A stretch of 64,000 bases of DNA, taken from JAFGOG01 sp034429215. Lineage in GTDB: Bacteria > Chloroflexota > Anaerolineae > JAAYZQ01. The stretch lies in the NCBI GenBank assembly GCA_034429215.1, contig DAOUGI010000022.1, positions 35,074 through 99,073 of the forward strand, read 5' to 3'. The translations under genes were made by a program, and so were the position numbers. Below are positions 16,431-25,877 of the stretch, piece by piece; the first letter of the stretch is position 1, and each line of letters opens with the position of its first letter. The notes under the pieces are model-generated. The model was given only the letters and a program-made list of their open reading frames with translations, did not search any database and had not been told where the DNA came from.

Positions 16431-16911
16431 CGATACAAAGATCATCATCCGCCGGGCCACCGCTGAAGACTATGACGCCCTGTGCGCCATCATCGACGAG
16501 GTAGACACCTTGCACCGCGATCGCATGCCCCACATCTTTCAGAAACCACCCGGGCCGGTTCGCGACAAGGAGTACATTCTTGGGCTGCTCGCCGACGACA
16601 ACGTCGGCCTGTTCGTTGCCGAGATCGAGGGACAGGTCGCCGGTTTTGTCCACGTCCTAGTACGCGACACACCGCCCTGGCCGGTTCTCGTACCCCGCCG
16701 CCGGGCCTTTATCGACAGCCTGGCGGTCGGGCAAGAGTTCCGGCGGCACGGCATCGGCCAGGCGCTGATGAGCCAAGCCCACGCATGGGCCATCGCCAAG
16801 GGGGCAGTCGACGTCGAGCTGAACGTGTTCGAATTCAACCAGCCCGCCCTCGCTTTTTACCGGGCGCTCGGCTACGAAACCTCCACCCGCCGGATGGTCA
16901 GGAATCTGTAG
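16423..16911 (+). CDS. GNAT-family N-acetyltransferase
   Basis: 162 residues, ATG at 16423 with GGAGGG upstream, overlapping the mnmA stop by 8 nt. The GNAT core is clear: IDSLAVGQEFRRHGIGQALM (beta4 and the acetyl-CoA pyrophosphate loop R/Q-x-x-G-x-G/A) and ELNVFEFNQPALAFYRALGY (beta5-alpha4). The substrate is unknown. Translational coupling with mnmA suggests coexpression but does not identify the target. Confidence 0.85.
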   Translation: MDNDTKIIIRRATAEDYDALCAIIDEVDTLHRDRMPHIFQKPPGPVRDKEYILGLLADDNVGLFVAEIEGQVAGFVHVLVRDTPPWPVLVPRRRAFIDSLAVGQEFRRHGIGQALMSQAHAWAIAKGAVDVELNVFEFNQPALAFYRALGYETSTRRMVRNL

Positions 16912-17029
16912 GACGCAGAGTAATGTAGGTTCATGCTCACAGATGCCGGTCGAAAAAAGCGATTATACACCAAACGACCCGGACCACGAAACCCGCGAAA
17001 GAACGCGAAAGGCGCGAACGGCGTTCTCT

Positions 17030-17057
17030 TTTCAAGGATGCAGACCCGTGCTAGAAT
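17030..17057 (+). promoter_or_regulatory. promoter of the Ntn-hydrolase gene
   Basis: TTTCAA (17030-17035), 16-bp spacer, TAGAAT (17052-17057). GGAGG and the ATG at 17075 follow at once. The preceding 16930-17020 holds only low-complexity GCGAAAG-type repeats. Confidence 0.45.
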
Positions 17058-17074
17058 AACCGGAGGTTGAACCG

Positions 17075-18073
17075 ATGAAGAGATCGATTGCCGTCGTCGT
17101 CGGGATCGTGGTGGTGGTGGCCGTAGGCTTGGCCATCCTGTTTCGCAGCCCGCTGAGATCGCTGCTGACCTTCCGCCGGGTCGACGCCTATCCACTGTAC
17201 GTGATGCACCTGTACGAGGATTACCATTTCGACGACTGGCTGAAAACAGGGACACAGGTGGATGCCGCCCTGCCGTTTGACCCGCAGCCAACCGTTGGGC
17301 GTTGGGCGTGCACCTGCTTTTCGGCCTTTGGCCAGCAAGGCCAGGCGATCCTGGGCCGCAACTTTGACTGGTACACCCATCCGGCGCTCCTGTTGTTCAC
17401 CCATCCCCCGCACGGGTACGCTTCGGTGTCGATGGTCGATGTCTCCTACCTGGGATTGAGCACCAGCGAGCCGTCGTGGAGCGACCGGCTGAGGCTGTTG
17501 GACGCGCCCTACTGGCCCTTTGACGGCATGAACGAGCGCGGCCTGGCGGTGGGCATGATGGCCGTACCGAGCGCCCAGGCCGGCAGCGATAGGAGCAAGG
17601 TGACCATCGACAGCCTGGCAGCCATCCGGCTGGTATTGGACAAGGCCCAATCGGTAGACGAAGCGCTGTCGTTGCTAGCGGCGTACAACATCGACTGGGG
17701 AAGCGGCCCGCCCTTGCACTATCTCATCGCCGACTCACGTGCAAACTCGGCGGTGGTCGAGTTCGTCAACGGCGAGGTGAAGATCCTGCGCAGCGAAAAG
17801 CTGTGGCAGGTAGCCACCAACTTTAGCCTGTCCTTCCACAACCCAGAGAGCGCTGTGCTGCAATGCGACCGGTATGCCGCTGCTTCCAGGACACTCGAAC
17901 AGGCGCAAGGACAGGTGTCACAGGAGGAGGCCATGGCCCTCCTGGAGGACGTGTCCCAGCCGAGCACCATCTGGTCGATCGTCTATGACATGGAAACCGG
18001 GCAGATCGCTATAGTGATGGGCCGGGACTATAGCCGGGTGCACTATTTCAAGCTCGGCATGAAGAACGAATAG
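17075..18073 (+). CDS. C45/choloylglycine-type Ntn-hydrolase, membrane-anchored
   Basis: 332 residues. Residues 1-25 form one hydrophobic anchor (VVVGIVVVVAVGLAILF), so the enzyme domain is outside the cell. The likely nucleophile is in WACTCFSAFGQQGQ, followed by AILGRNFDWY (the GRNxD motif of linear-amide hydrolases), FDGMNERGLAVGMM and AVVEFVNGEVKI. This is the pattern of acyl-CoA:6-aminopenicillanate acyltransferase and bile-salt-hydrolase relatives that cleave linear amides. In the canonical family the nucleophilic Cys is freed by autoprocessing; here residues precede it, so processing or a variant topology is required. Substrate unknown. Confidence 0.75.
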   Translation: MKRSIAVVVGIVVVVAVGLAILFRSPLRSLLTFRRVDAYPLYVMHLYEDYHFDDWLKTGTQVDAALPFDPQPTVGRWACTCFSAFGQQGQAILGRNFDWYTHPALLLFTHPPHGYASVSMVDVSYLGLSTSEPSWSDRLRLLDAPYWPFDGMNERGLAVGMMAVPSAQAGSDRSKVTIDSLAAIRLVLDKAQSVDEALSLLAAYNIDWGSGPPLHYLIADSRANSAVVEFVNGEVKILRSEKLWQVATNFSLSFHNPESAVLQCDRYAAASRTLEQAQGQVSQEEAMALLEDVSQPSTIWSIVYDMETGQIAIVMGRDYSRVHYFKLGMKNE

Positions 18074-18082
18074 CCCGACTGC

Positions 18083-19909
18083 CTAACTCTCGATCTCGCC
18101 CCGCCACAACCGCTGCATTTCTGCTGATGTCTCCAGCAGGGTCTCCAGCTTTCCTTCAGCCTCGACCCGGCCGTCTTGAAGGATGATGATCCAATCGGCG
18201 CGGCGCAGCGCCGGGCGGCGGTGCGATACGACCAGGCACGTCGGGGTACCCACGCCGGCCAGCCGCTCCCACAGGATCCGCTCGGTATCCACATCGAGGG
18301 CACTGGACAGATCATCAAAGACCAACAGCTCCGGATCGCGCACGAACATGCGCGCCGCGGCCACACGCTGACGCTGGCCCCCCGACAGCTTGACCCCCTT
18401 GGCACCGATCACCGTGTCCAGGCCATGATCCAGATCGGCCGCATCCTGCTCCATCACCGCCTGCCAGACGGCGCCATCGAGGTCAACCCTATCCTGCGGC
18501 AGACCCATCAGGATATTGTCCCGGAGCGGCTCACTGAACAACAGCGGTACCTGGGCCGTGTAGGCGCTGCGCGGTGGCACAAAGAAGGTCGCCGGATCTT
18601 CGACAGATTGACCGTTCCAGCGGATCTCCCCGGCATCTTTGGGCAACAGCCCCAACAGCGCCCGCAGCAGCGTTGTCTTGCCCGAGCCGATCCGCCCGGT
18701 GATGACCGTGAACGAGCCGCGCGCCAGGCGCAGATCGACGTTTTGGACACCCCGCCCCGAATCGGGATAGAGGTAGGTCAGCCCTGTCGCGTCGAGCGTC
18801 TCCAGCCGATCCTGGGCCGTTTTGGGCGCGTACGGCACATCGGGCAGCTCGCCGCGCATATAGACCTGGCTGTGCCTGGTCAGCGTCTCAGGCGGAGCGT
18901 CGGACATCAGCGCCACCAGGCGATCGACCGACACCCCCACCTGCTTGTACCACGCCCAACGCTGCCCGATCAAACCGGTGAAGCTGGTCAGCACGTCGAG
19001 ATAGTAGACAAAGAGCGCGAAATCACCCACCGTAAAGGCGCCGGACCGCATCCCCTGCGCCGATAACAACAGGACTACACCGGTGCCCAGGGTGGCGGTA
19101 TTCTGGAAGACCGATTCTAGTAGCTGATTAAAGAGGCGATCCTTGACGCTCGCCTGGCGGCGTACCTCATTGAGCTTGCGAAAGTGCCCGACCAGCCGCT
19201 CTTCGGCCGTAGCGACCTGCACCGACTGGACCGCGCCAAACGCTTCGCCGATGAAATCGGTCACATCGCCCATCGCCTTGCGGCTGGCTTCACGGTACTG
19301 TTCGATCTTCTGGGATGCCAGATTGACCACCAACGTGACAACGGCCAGCGGGATCAAGACGACGACGGTAGTGCGCGCGTCGATCGACAGCATGACCACC
19401 ACAGCCACCACCGAGGCCAATGTGAAGCCGGTCAGGATCAACGACTCGGCCATAAAACCGGCAATCTCGTTTACATCGTCGCGGAAACAGCCGATCGCCT
19501 CGCCTGGCGAGCCGGGCACCGCCCGCGCTCCAGGGCGCTTCAAGATATACTCGAACAGGTTCTTGCGCAGCAGCGCGGCGATGTGGTACTGAAAGGTGAA
19601 ATAGACGGCAACGTCGCCAAAGATAGCGGCCACCCGCACGATCGCCGTCACCACCAGCAGGACGATCAGTCCACCCACTCCCAGGCTGACCGGGGCGTCG
19701 CCGGTCAGGGTGTTGAAAAAGCTGTAGGTGATCCAACCGACAATCTGGGGGAATACACCAAAGAACAGGGTCTCGAGAACGCCCAGGGCCAGGTACAGCC
19801 ACGGGCGGAACCGGATCAACTGGAATACATATTGCCAAGTCTTGAGGCGGCTGCCCTGTGCTCCGGCCTCTGCCGCAGGGAGGTAAGATGCTGAGTTCGT
19901 CGGACTCAC
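18083..19909 (-). CDS. ABC exporter subunit (permease-ATPase fusion), second of pair
   Basis: 608 residues from GTG at 19909, which overlaps the stop of the preceding subunit (GTGA) and has GGAGGAGG 7 nt upstream. It has an N-terminal six-helix exporter domain and a C-terminal ATPase: Walker A ITGRIGSGKTTLLRALLG, signature VKLSGGQRQRVAAARM, Walker B ELLVFDDLSSALD (Asp where most exporters have Glu, which would weaken hydrolysis at this site), H-loop VSHRRPAL. Together with the upstream gene it would form a heterodimeric exporter of lipid, peptide or drug type. Confidence 0.88.
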   Translation of the reverse strand: MSPTNSASYLPAAEAGAQGSRLKTWQYVFQLIRFRPWLYLALGVLETLFFGVFPQIVGWITYSFFNTLTGDAPVSLGVGGLIVLLVVTAIVRVAAIFGDVAVYFTFQYHIAALLRKNLFEYILKRPGARAVPGSPGEAIGCFRDDVNEIAGFMAESLILTGFTLASVVAVVVMLSIDARTTVVVLIPLAVVTLVVNLASQKIEQYREASRKAMGDVTDFIGEAFGAVQSVQVATAEERLVGHFRKLNEVRRQASVKDRLFNQLLESVFQNTATLGTGVVLLLSAQGMRSGAFTVGDFALFVYYLDVLTSFTGLIGQRWAWYKQVGVSVDRLVALMSDAPPETLTRHSQVYMRGELPDVPYAPKTAQDRLETLDATGLTYLYPDSGRGVQNVDLRLARGSFTVITGRIGSGKTTLLRALLGLLPKDAGEIRWNGQSVEDPATFFVPPRSAYTAQVPLLFSEPLRDNILMGLPQDRVDLDGAVWQAVMEQDAADLDHGLDTVIGAKGVKLSGGQRQRVAAARMFVRDPELLVFDDLSSALDVDTERILWERLAGVGTPTCLVVSHRRPALRRADWIIILQDGRVEAEGKLETLLETSAEMQRLWRGEIES

Positions 19910-21723
19910 ACCAGCACCTCCTCCAACCCGGCATGCAGCAGGCCACAAAACTGCGACGCCGGATCGCCGGCCAAGGCGGCTCTGTCTCCTTGCTCACTGA
20001 TGCGCCCGTCTCGCAGAATCATGATCTCGTCAGCACGCAGGACGGTCCCCAGGCGATGGGCAATAATGATCGCCGTGCGGCCCTGCACCAAACGGCCCAC
20101 CGCCCGCTCCAACAGGTGCTCGGTGGCCGGATCGAGGCGCGACGAAGCTTCGTCCAGAATGACCAGCCCGGGATCCTGGAGAAAGATGCGCATAAAGGCC
20201 AGCAGCTGCGCTTCGCCAGCCGACAGCCCGCCACCGCCTGACTCGAGCACCGTGTCGAGCCCATTGGGCAGCGCTTTGAGCCAATCCCCGAGCCCCAGAT
20301 CGTGGATCACGTGGAGAATCCTGTCATCAGAAACGCGGTCATCAAAGAAGGTCAGATTGTCACGGACGGAGGCATGGAAGAGCTGGACATTCTGGGTGAC
20401 CATGCCCACCCGCCCGCGCAGCTCGGCCAGGGGCACCTGACGGATGTCCACCGCTTGGGCGCCATCGCCCAGGCCGACCAGGCCACGATCGGGGTCATAG
20501 AACCGAAACAGCAGCCGGGTCAGCGTCGTTTTGCCGCTGCCGGTGCGTCCCAGCAGCCCCAGCACCCGGCCGGGCAGCAGGTCAAATGAAACATCCTGGA
20601 GCACCATCTCCTTCTCAGAAGGGGACTCGGCCTGGCCTTCTGCCGGGACTGCCGCCGGTCCGCCGTCCGCATAGCCGAACGACACACCCTGGAAGTGGAC
20701 TGCCAGCGGGCCGGCAGGCAGCCCGCCGAGCGGATCGGCCTCCCCATCCTGGAGCTTGCTGGAGGTGGACAACAGCTCCCGGATGCGGATGATGCTGGCC
20801 CCGGCCTTCTGCAATACCTCCATCTGGCGGACGATCTGCTGGATCGGCCGCTCCAGCATGTTGGTGTAGTAAAAGATGATGTACACCGACCCGATCGTGA
20901 TCACCCCTGCCTGGAACAGCCAAGCTCCGACGGCAAAGGCGGCCGCATTGCCCAAGGTAAACAGCAGGAATGTGGTGTTGAACAGGATGTTGATCATCAG
21001 CCCAGCTTTCAGCGATCTGCGCAGCAGCTCGCGCATCAGCCGGTAAAAGCCGCGCATAACATAGGCTTCGGTCCCATTGGAGCGGATCTCTTCAGTGCCG
21101 GCCAGCCTCTCTTCCAAGAAGCCGAACAGCTCGGCGCTGGCCTGCCGCTCTGCCTTCAAATGGGGCACGGCAAGACCCCTGAAGCGGCCCAGCACGAATA
21201 CGGCGATGGCCACAAAAGCGCTTATCGCCAGGCCCACCCGCCACTCCTCGCGGAAAAGGAGGGCCAGGATGCCGACCAGCAGCAGGGCATTACCCGCCAC
21301 CTGGATCACGAACTGGGAAAAGAAGGTAGACAGGGCGGTCACGTCGCCGTCGATCCGCTCGATCATCTCACCCGGAGTGTGGCTGTTGTGAAACGACAGG
21401 TCCAGCCCCAGACAGTGGCCGGCCAGATCGGCGCGCAGGGCGTTGGTGGTCAGCCAGGCCACATTCTCGCTGACCCAGGTGGCCAACAGTGACACAACCT
21501 GCTGGGTCGCCGCCAGGCCGATGAACAGCACGGCCAAGCGCAGCAGCGTATCGGCCGCGCCGCCGGCCTGGGCCAGGTCGAGGAAATCACGCATGATCTG
21601 CGGGTTGACCAGCTGCAGGCCGATCCTACCCAGGATCAGCACCGCCAGCAAGACGGCCCTGGGCCACTGCGGTCTCAAATAGGTGACCAGGAGATCGGCG
21701 TACTGCCTTATATCACGTCCCAT
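19906..21723 (-). CDS. ABC exporter subunit (permease-ATPase fusion), first of pair
   Basis: 605 residues. A six-helix membrane domain is followed by an ATPase with Walker A LLGRTGSGKTTLTRLLF, a signature LSAGEAQLLAFM (LSAGE rather than LSGGQ), Walker B LVILDEASSRLDP with the catalytic Glu, and H-loop IIAHRLGTV. The consensus Walker B here and the degenerate one in the partner suggest one active and one degenerate nucleotide site, common in heterodimeric exporters. It overlaps the HAD gene upstream by 16 nt. Confidence 0.88.
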   Translation of the reverse strand: MGRDIRQYADLLVTYLRPQWPRAVLLAVLILGRIGLQLVNPQIMRDFLDLAQAGGAADTLLRLAVLFIGLAATQQVVSLLATWVSENVAWLTTNALRADLAGHCLGLDLSFHNSHTPGEMIERIDGDVTALSTFFSQFVIQVAGNALLLVGILALLFREEWRVGLAISAFVAIAVFVLGRFRGLAVPHLKAERQASAELFGFLEERLAGTEEIRSNGTEAYVMRGFYRLMRELLRRSLKAGLMINILFNTTFLLFTLGNAAAFAVGAWLFQAGVITIGSVYIIFYYTNMLERPIQQIVRQMEVLQKAGASIIRIRELLSTSSKLQDGEADPLGGLPAGPLAVHFQGVSFGYADGGPAAVPAEGQAESPSEKEMVLQDVSFDLLPGRVLGLLGRTGSGKTTLTRLLFRFYDPDRGLVGLGDGAQAVDIRQVPLAELRGRVGMVTQNVQLFHASVRDNLTFFDDRVSDDRILHVIHDLGLGDWLKALPNGLDTVLESGGGGLSAGEAQLLAFMRIFLQDPGLVILDEASSRLDPATEHLLERAVGRLVQGRTAIIIAHRLGTVLRADEIMILRDGRISEQGDRAALAGDPASQFCGLLHAGLEEVLV

Positions 21724-22331
21724 TGCTCCAGCTCGGCGACCAGCGCCTCATACTCGGTAAAGCGGATCGCTCGGATGCCCAACGCCGCGGCAGCGTCCAC
21801 ATTGGGCCGGTTATCATCCACAAACACCGTTGCCTCAGGGGCCGTTCCGAGCCGCTCCAGCGCCAGGCGGTAAATAGCCGGATCGGGCTTGGCCAGGCCG
21901 ACCAGCGCCGAGACGATCTCGATGTCGAACAGCCCACCGAGCCCATAGCGCTCGGCAATGAACGCGGGGGTCACCACATCGCTGGCGTTGCTCAGCAGAG
22001 CGGTGCGGTAAGGTCCATGCAGCCGGCGGACCAGGTCGACCATGGGCGCAGTAACCACAACAGGGCCGTAGACATCCTGCTGAAAGGCGCGAAGCGCCTC
22101 GGGCGTGTGCAAGCTCAGCCGTGGAGCAATGCGCCGCCAGTATTCGGCATCGGTGATGGCGCCCACTTCGGCCAGGCAGTGATCGGGCGAGCCCCACAGG
22201 ATCTCGGCCAACTGTCCCGGCAGCAGCCCCCATCGCGCCTCAATGCCGCGGAACCGCTCCTCCTGGTAGACCTGGATCAGCACACCGCCCAGGTCAAAGA
22301 TGATCGCTTTGATCGCCGGCTGTGTAGTCAC
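21708..22331 (-). CDS. HAD-family phosphatase
   Basis: 207 residues from GTG at 22331, with GGAGGAA upstream and a promoter 28 nt away. HAD motif I is AIIFDLGGVLIQV (the second Asp replaced by Gly, as in many YihX/epoxide-hydrolase-N-like members), motif II LLSNASDV, motif III AKPDPAIYRLAL, motif IV ATVFVDDNRPNVDAA. It probably hydrolyses a small phosphorylated metabolite; the substrate is unknown. First gene of the operon with the ABC exporter. Confidence 0.83.
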   Translation of the reverse strand: MTTQPAIKAIIFDLGGVLIQVYQEERFRGIEARWGLLPGQLAEILWGSPDHCLAEVGAITDAEYWRRIAPRLSLHTPEALRAFQQDVYGPVVVTAPMVDLVRRLHGPYRTALLSNASDVVTPAFIAERYGLGGLFDIEIVSALVGLAKPDPAIYRLALERLGTAPEATVFVDDNRPNVDAAAALGIRAIRFTEYEALVAELEQWDVI

Positions 22332-22358
22332 TCTTCCTCCCCCATACACGAGAGTCCC

Positions 22359-22385
22359 ATTATAGCAGACTTTGCCAATGCTCAA
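22359..22385 (-). promoter_or_regulatory. promoter of the HAD-ABC exporter operon
   Basis: Perfect TATAAT at 22359-22364 (minus strand) with a weak -35 (TTTGAG/TTGAGC) 15-16 bp upstream. The predicted leader is about 20 nt. Confidence 0.45.
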
Positions 22386-22610
22386 AAACCCAAATCCCCT
22401 ACGAAATGCGAGGCCCGGTAAGGGTTAAGGCACGGCTTGCATTCTCCCTTGCCTGTCATTCTGACATACAGGGCCGCTCGCGGCGGCAAAGCGAACGGAG
22501 ACCGTCTCTTCTTGACCAAGACCCTTCGCTGCCACTCAGAGTGACAAATTCGTGTCCTTGCGGCTGTGTGGAGGGCGACTTGGCAGTCCTGAACGTTTAA
22601 GACAGCGCTC
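22386..22610. repeat. intergenic stretch with an imperfect inverted-repeat element (22454-22546)
   Basis: No gene is supported between 22386 and 22861. Inside lies TGTCATTCTGA (22454-22464) facing TCAGAGTGACA (22536-22546), an inverted repeat of 11 bp with one mismatch flanking about 70 bp. It has the look of a small dispersed element of the TGTCATTCTGA type that occurs in many bacteria. Confidence 0.45.
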
Positions 22611-22639
22611 TTGACAAAACACTCCCTATCGCGTATGAT
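22611..22639 (+). promoter_or_regulatory. promoter of the secreted hydrolase, long leader
   Basis: Perfect TTGACA (22611-22616), 17-bp spacer, TATGAT (22634-22639). The leader to the GTG at 22862 is about 215 nt and contains a motif (22727-22748) shared with the leader of the peptide-binding protein at 35.9 kb. Confidence 0.65.
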
Positions 22640-22861
22640 ATCATCCAGAGATGCGTCCAACCTGGGCCTGACTTGTTCCTTCACCGGCTTGTACCCGCTC
22701 ATTTCAACAAAACACGGATAGCGGCTAGTTGTGCATTTGCAGATTTTCCGGGGAGCCACCATACCCCTGCCCAGCAACACAGTGGGTTAAATGCCGGGCG
22801 TGGCCGCCAGAGACATGCAGCACAGATGAGCCCGGCCTGCTGTTCTCAAGGGAGGTGAACG

Positions 22862-24892
22862 GTGAAATTGGTTCGATCCACAACAGTTCTGCTGTCGGTT
22901 CTGATCCTGCTGCTGCCCATGCTGGCAGCCTGTGCGACATCACCTACGGCCACGCCGGCGCCAACCCAACCGCCGCCCACGGCTACGCCAGTGCCAACCG
23001 AACCACCGCCGACGGCCACACCGGCAGCGATAAAAGGCCTCGAACAGGGAGCCTGCCCCTTTGACCTGCCGGCCGGCCTGATTGAAGGCAAGACGATCGA
23101 GTGCGGCTACCTGGTCGTGCCGGAGGACCGCAGCGACACCAGCAGCCCGACCATCCGCCTGGCGGTGGCCATCCTGCACCCCAGCGGCACCCCTTTGCCA
23201 GATCCGATCGTCTACCTGGAAGGGGGACCGGGCGGCAGCGCGCTGGAGTTCCTGTACCTCACCTTCAGCGAGCAGTTCCGGCCGCTCCTGGAGGCCGGCC
23301 GCGACATCATCCTCTTCGACCAGCGCGGCGTGGGCTTTTCCGAGCCGGCCCTCGAATGCCCCGGCTTGAGGGAGCTGGGATTGGAGCTGCTCGACGAGGA
23401 GATCGACGGCCAGCAGATCGGCGAGGAAGAGGCGCTCGACCTATACACGAATGAAGCCATGACTTGCCGGCAGAACCTGGCCAAGGCAGCCGAGCTTGCG
23501 GCGTACAACACCGCAGCCAGCGCTGCCGACGTGAACGACCTGCGCGAGGCGATGGGATACGACCAGGTCAACCTGTGGGGTACCTCGTACGGGACCTGGC
23601 TGGCGCTGGAGGTGATGCGCCGCTACCCGGAGGGGATCCGCTCCGTAGTGCTCGATTCGGTCTACCCTCCCCAACAGGACCTGACCGCCGAGGCGCCCGC
23701 CAACGCGGCGCGCTCCATCGACCTGCTCTTTGAGGCCTGCGCGGCAGATCAGGCATGCAACGGCGCCTTCCCCGACCTGCGGACCGTCTATCTTAACACC
23801 GTCTATCGACTCAACCAGCAGCCCGCCCACTTTCAGGTGACCAATCCCCTGACCGGCGAGCGCTACGATCTGGTCATGACCGGCGACAATGTCGCCAGCC
23901 TGCTGTTTCAATTCCTGTATGCCACAAGCATAATCCCATCCCTGCCGCAGATCCTGTACGAGGTCAACCAGGAGGATTATGCCACCACCGCCCAGCTTTT
24001 CGGCGCCCTGTTGGTATCAGGCGAAGCGATGAGCCAGGGCCAGCAGTTCTCGGTGCTGTGCCACGACGAGGTTGCCTTTAGCTCACCCCAGGAATTCGAG
24101 GCAGCCCTGGCCGAACACCCCGAGCTGGAACGAGCCTTCAGCGATAGCGTCCTGGGAGACCTGGGGTTTGAGCTGTGCGCCGGCTGGCAGGTGGGCCAGG
24201 CCGACAAAACGCTGACCCAGCCGGTGACGAGCGGCATCCCAACACTGATCATGGCCGGCGAGTTCGATCCGATCACCCCGCCGGCCTGGGGCAAGCAGGT
24301 CGGCGAGACGCTAAAGAACAGCTACTTTTTCGAGTACCCAGGAGTGGGACACGGCGCCAGCGCTTCTACGGGCTGCCCGCAGGAGATGATGATCGACTTT
24401 CTCGACGACCCGGCAACGGCGCCTGACGATGCATGCCTGGCCGGCATGCAGGACTGGAAGTTTGTGATACCCTCGGGGCTGACCGCGGTAGAGTGGGTGA
24501 CGTTCACCAACGAAACGCTGGCCATCCAGGGCCTGGTGCCCTACGGCTGGACTGAGGCACAGATAGGTGTGTATGGCCGGGGGGCATCCGCCACCGATGT
24601 GACCGCCCTACTGATGCAGTCGATGGCCGGCACGGCCCAGGACCTCCTGGACCTATTGACCCAGCAGTTTGGCCTGGCCGCAGCGCCGGAGGCGGCGGCC
24701 CAACGGGAGGCGAACGGCCTCACCTGGAACTTGTACGCGGTGGAGGTGCAGGGGCTCCAGATCAATTTTGCCCTGTCGGAGGGGGAAGGGCGGGGGTACA
24801 TAGTCCTGCTCCAGAGCAGCGCCAAGGAGCGCGACGCGCTATATGGTTTGGTGTACCTGCCGGCCATCGACGCCCTGGAGCCGATCCAATAA
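22862..24892 (+). CDS. lipoprotein alpha/beta hydrolase, TAP-like
   Basis: 676 residues from GTG, with GGAGGTGA upstream. It has a lipoprotein signal with lipobox LAAC (Cys near 24), then a Pro/Thr-rich spacer of TP repeats (to residue ~58). An alpha/beta hydrolase follows: oxyanion region LEGGPGGSALE, DQRGVGFS, and nucleophile elbow WGTSYGTWLAL. The C-terminal TAP-type segment carries FDPITPPAWGKQV (Asp) and GVGHGAS (His). Related secreted enzymes are tripeptidyl aminopeptidases/proline iminopeptidases. The last ~140 residues form an extra domain not seen in most relatives. It probably trims peptides outside the cell. Confidence 0.85.
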   Translation: MKLVRSTTVLLSVLILLLPMLAACATSPTATPAPTQPPPTATPVPTEPPPTATPAAIKGLEQGACPFDLPAGLIEGKTIECGYLVVPEDRSDTSSPTIRLAVAILHPSGTPLPDPIVYLEGGPGGSALEFLYLTFSEQFRPLLEAGRDIILFDQRGVGFSEPALECPGLRELGLELLDEEIDGQQIGEEEALDLYTNEAMTCRQNLAKAAELAAYNTAASAADVNDLREAMGYDQVNLWGTSYGTWLALEVMRRYPEGIRSVVLDSVYPPQQDLTAEAPANAARSIDLLFEACAADQACNGAFPDLRTVYLNTVYRLNQQPAHFQVTNPLTGERYDLVMTGDNVASLLFQFLYATSIIPSLPQILYEVNQEDYATTAQLFGALLVSGEAMSQGQQFSVLCHDEVAFSSPQEFEAALAEHPELERAFSDSVLGDLGFELCAGWQVGQADKTLTQPVTSGIPTLIMAGEFDPITPPAWGKQVGETLKNSYFFEYPGVGHGASASTGCPQEMMIDFLDDPATAPDDACLAGMQDWKFVIPSGLTAVEWVTFTNETLAIQGLVPYGWTEAQIGVYGRGASATDVTALLMQSMAGTAQDLLDLLTQQFGLAAAPEAAAQREANGLTWNLYAVEVQGLQINFALSEGEGRGYIVLLQSSAKERDALYGLVYLPAIDALEPIQ

Positions 24893-25122
24893 GGCCGCAG
24901 GCGATCACCTGGCCGGCTTGGTGCCGGGCAACGGGGGCATTGCGATCTTGTGAGAGGCTTTGAGAGTGCCTAGTGCACAATCAGGCAACCTTTTCGGCTT
25001 TCTGGGCGAGCCTGGGTGCGCAGCAACGGCCCCGTCCGCTCACTCCGCTCCCGAAATCCGTTGACAGCAAGCCCGAACAGGTCAGCGGAGCTTGCACTAG
25101 CAAACCCATTTTGATTGACGCT
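24893..25122. other. gene-free stretch
   Basis: Between two converging genes (hydrolase plus, VIT protein minus). No gene, clear terminator or repeat was recognised. Confidence 0.4.
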
Positions 25123-25812
25123 CTAGGCGGCTACTCCGAACAGCGCGCCCACCCCGGCCGTCAACGCCATGGCCAACGCGCCCCAGAAGGTGACCCGCAC
25201 CGCAGCTTTGAGCACCGAAGCGCCGCCCGCACGGGCAGCCAAGGAGCCCAATACTGCGAGGAGCAGGAGCGAGGCAAGCGCAACGGCCCACAAGATTGCA
25301 GGTGCCGGCGCCAAGAGCACAACCAAGAGAGGCAGGGCAGCGCCGACTGCAAAAGTGGCGGCCGAGGCCAATGCTGCCTGAACCGGCCGGGCAGTCATTG
25401 ACTCGGAGATACCCAGCTCATCGCGCATGTGCGCGCCGAGCGCATCGTGCGCCATCAACTGGGCAGCGACCTCGGAGGCGAGCCCGGCATCAAGCCCGCG
25501 ATTGACATAGATTGCGGCCAGCTCTTTGTGCTCGCTCTCGGGCGCAGTAGCCAGCTCCTGGCGCTCCCGAGCAAGATCGGCGCGCTCGGTGTCGGCCTGC
25601 GAGCTGACCGATACATACTCGCCGGCAGCCATCGACATGGCACCGGCCACAAGGCCGGCAACTCCTGCAACCAGAATGCTCTTTGAGCCGGCGCCTGCCG
25701 CCGCTACGCCCAGGACGAGGCTGGCAGTGGACACAATACCGTCGTTTGCGCCAAGCACGGCGGCGCGAAGCCAGCCGATGCGATCTGTTCTGTGCCTTTC
25801 AAGATGCCTCAT
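25123..25812 (-). CDS. VIT1/CCC1-family Fe/Mn transporter
   Basis: 229 residues with five hydrophobic segments. The N terminus RAAVLGANDGIVSTASLVLG and LVAGAMSMAAGEYVSVSSQADTE are diagnostic of the VIT family, which moves Fe2+ or Mn2+ out of the cytoplasm. The cytosolic loop after segment 2 has the acidic/Glu-rich helices (ERADLARERQEL...) that bind metal in the family. It stands alone, with no Fur-like box recognised upstream. Confidence 0.9.
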   Translation of the reverse strand: MRHLERHRTDRIGWLRAAVLGANDGIVSTASLVLGVAAAGAGSKSILVAGVAGLVAGAMSMAAGEYVSVSSQADTERADLARERQELATAPESEHKELAAIYVNRGLDAGLASEVAAQLMAHDALGAHMRDELGISESMTARPVQAALASAATFAVGAALPLLVVLLAPAPAILWAVALASLLLLAVLGSLAARAGGASVLKAAVRVTFWGALAMALTAGVGALFGVAA

Positions 25813-25877
25813 GATGTCTACCCGCTTGAAAATAATCTAACCATAAAGCTACTATGTCTGTCTAGACACGACAAAGG

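Noticed and set aside
16975..17025. Possible CRISPR or tandem array in the CGCGAAAG-rich stretch
   Set aside because: Units are about 10 bp, degenerate and without spacers; low-complexity intergenic DNA.
22382..22780. A 132-codon minus-strand frame in the intergenic region
   Set aside because: It crosses the inverted-repeat element and the promoter at 22611 and has no family resemblance.
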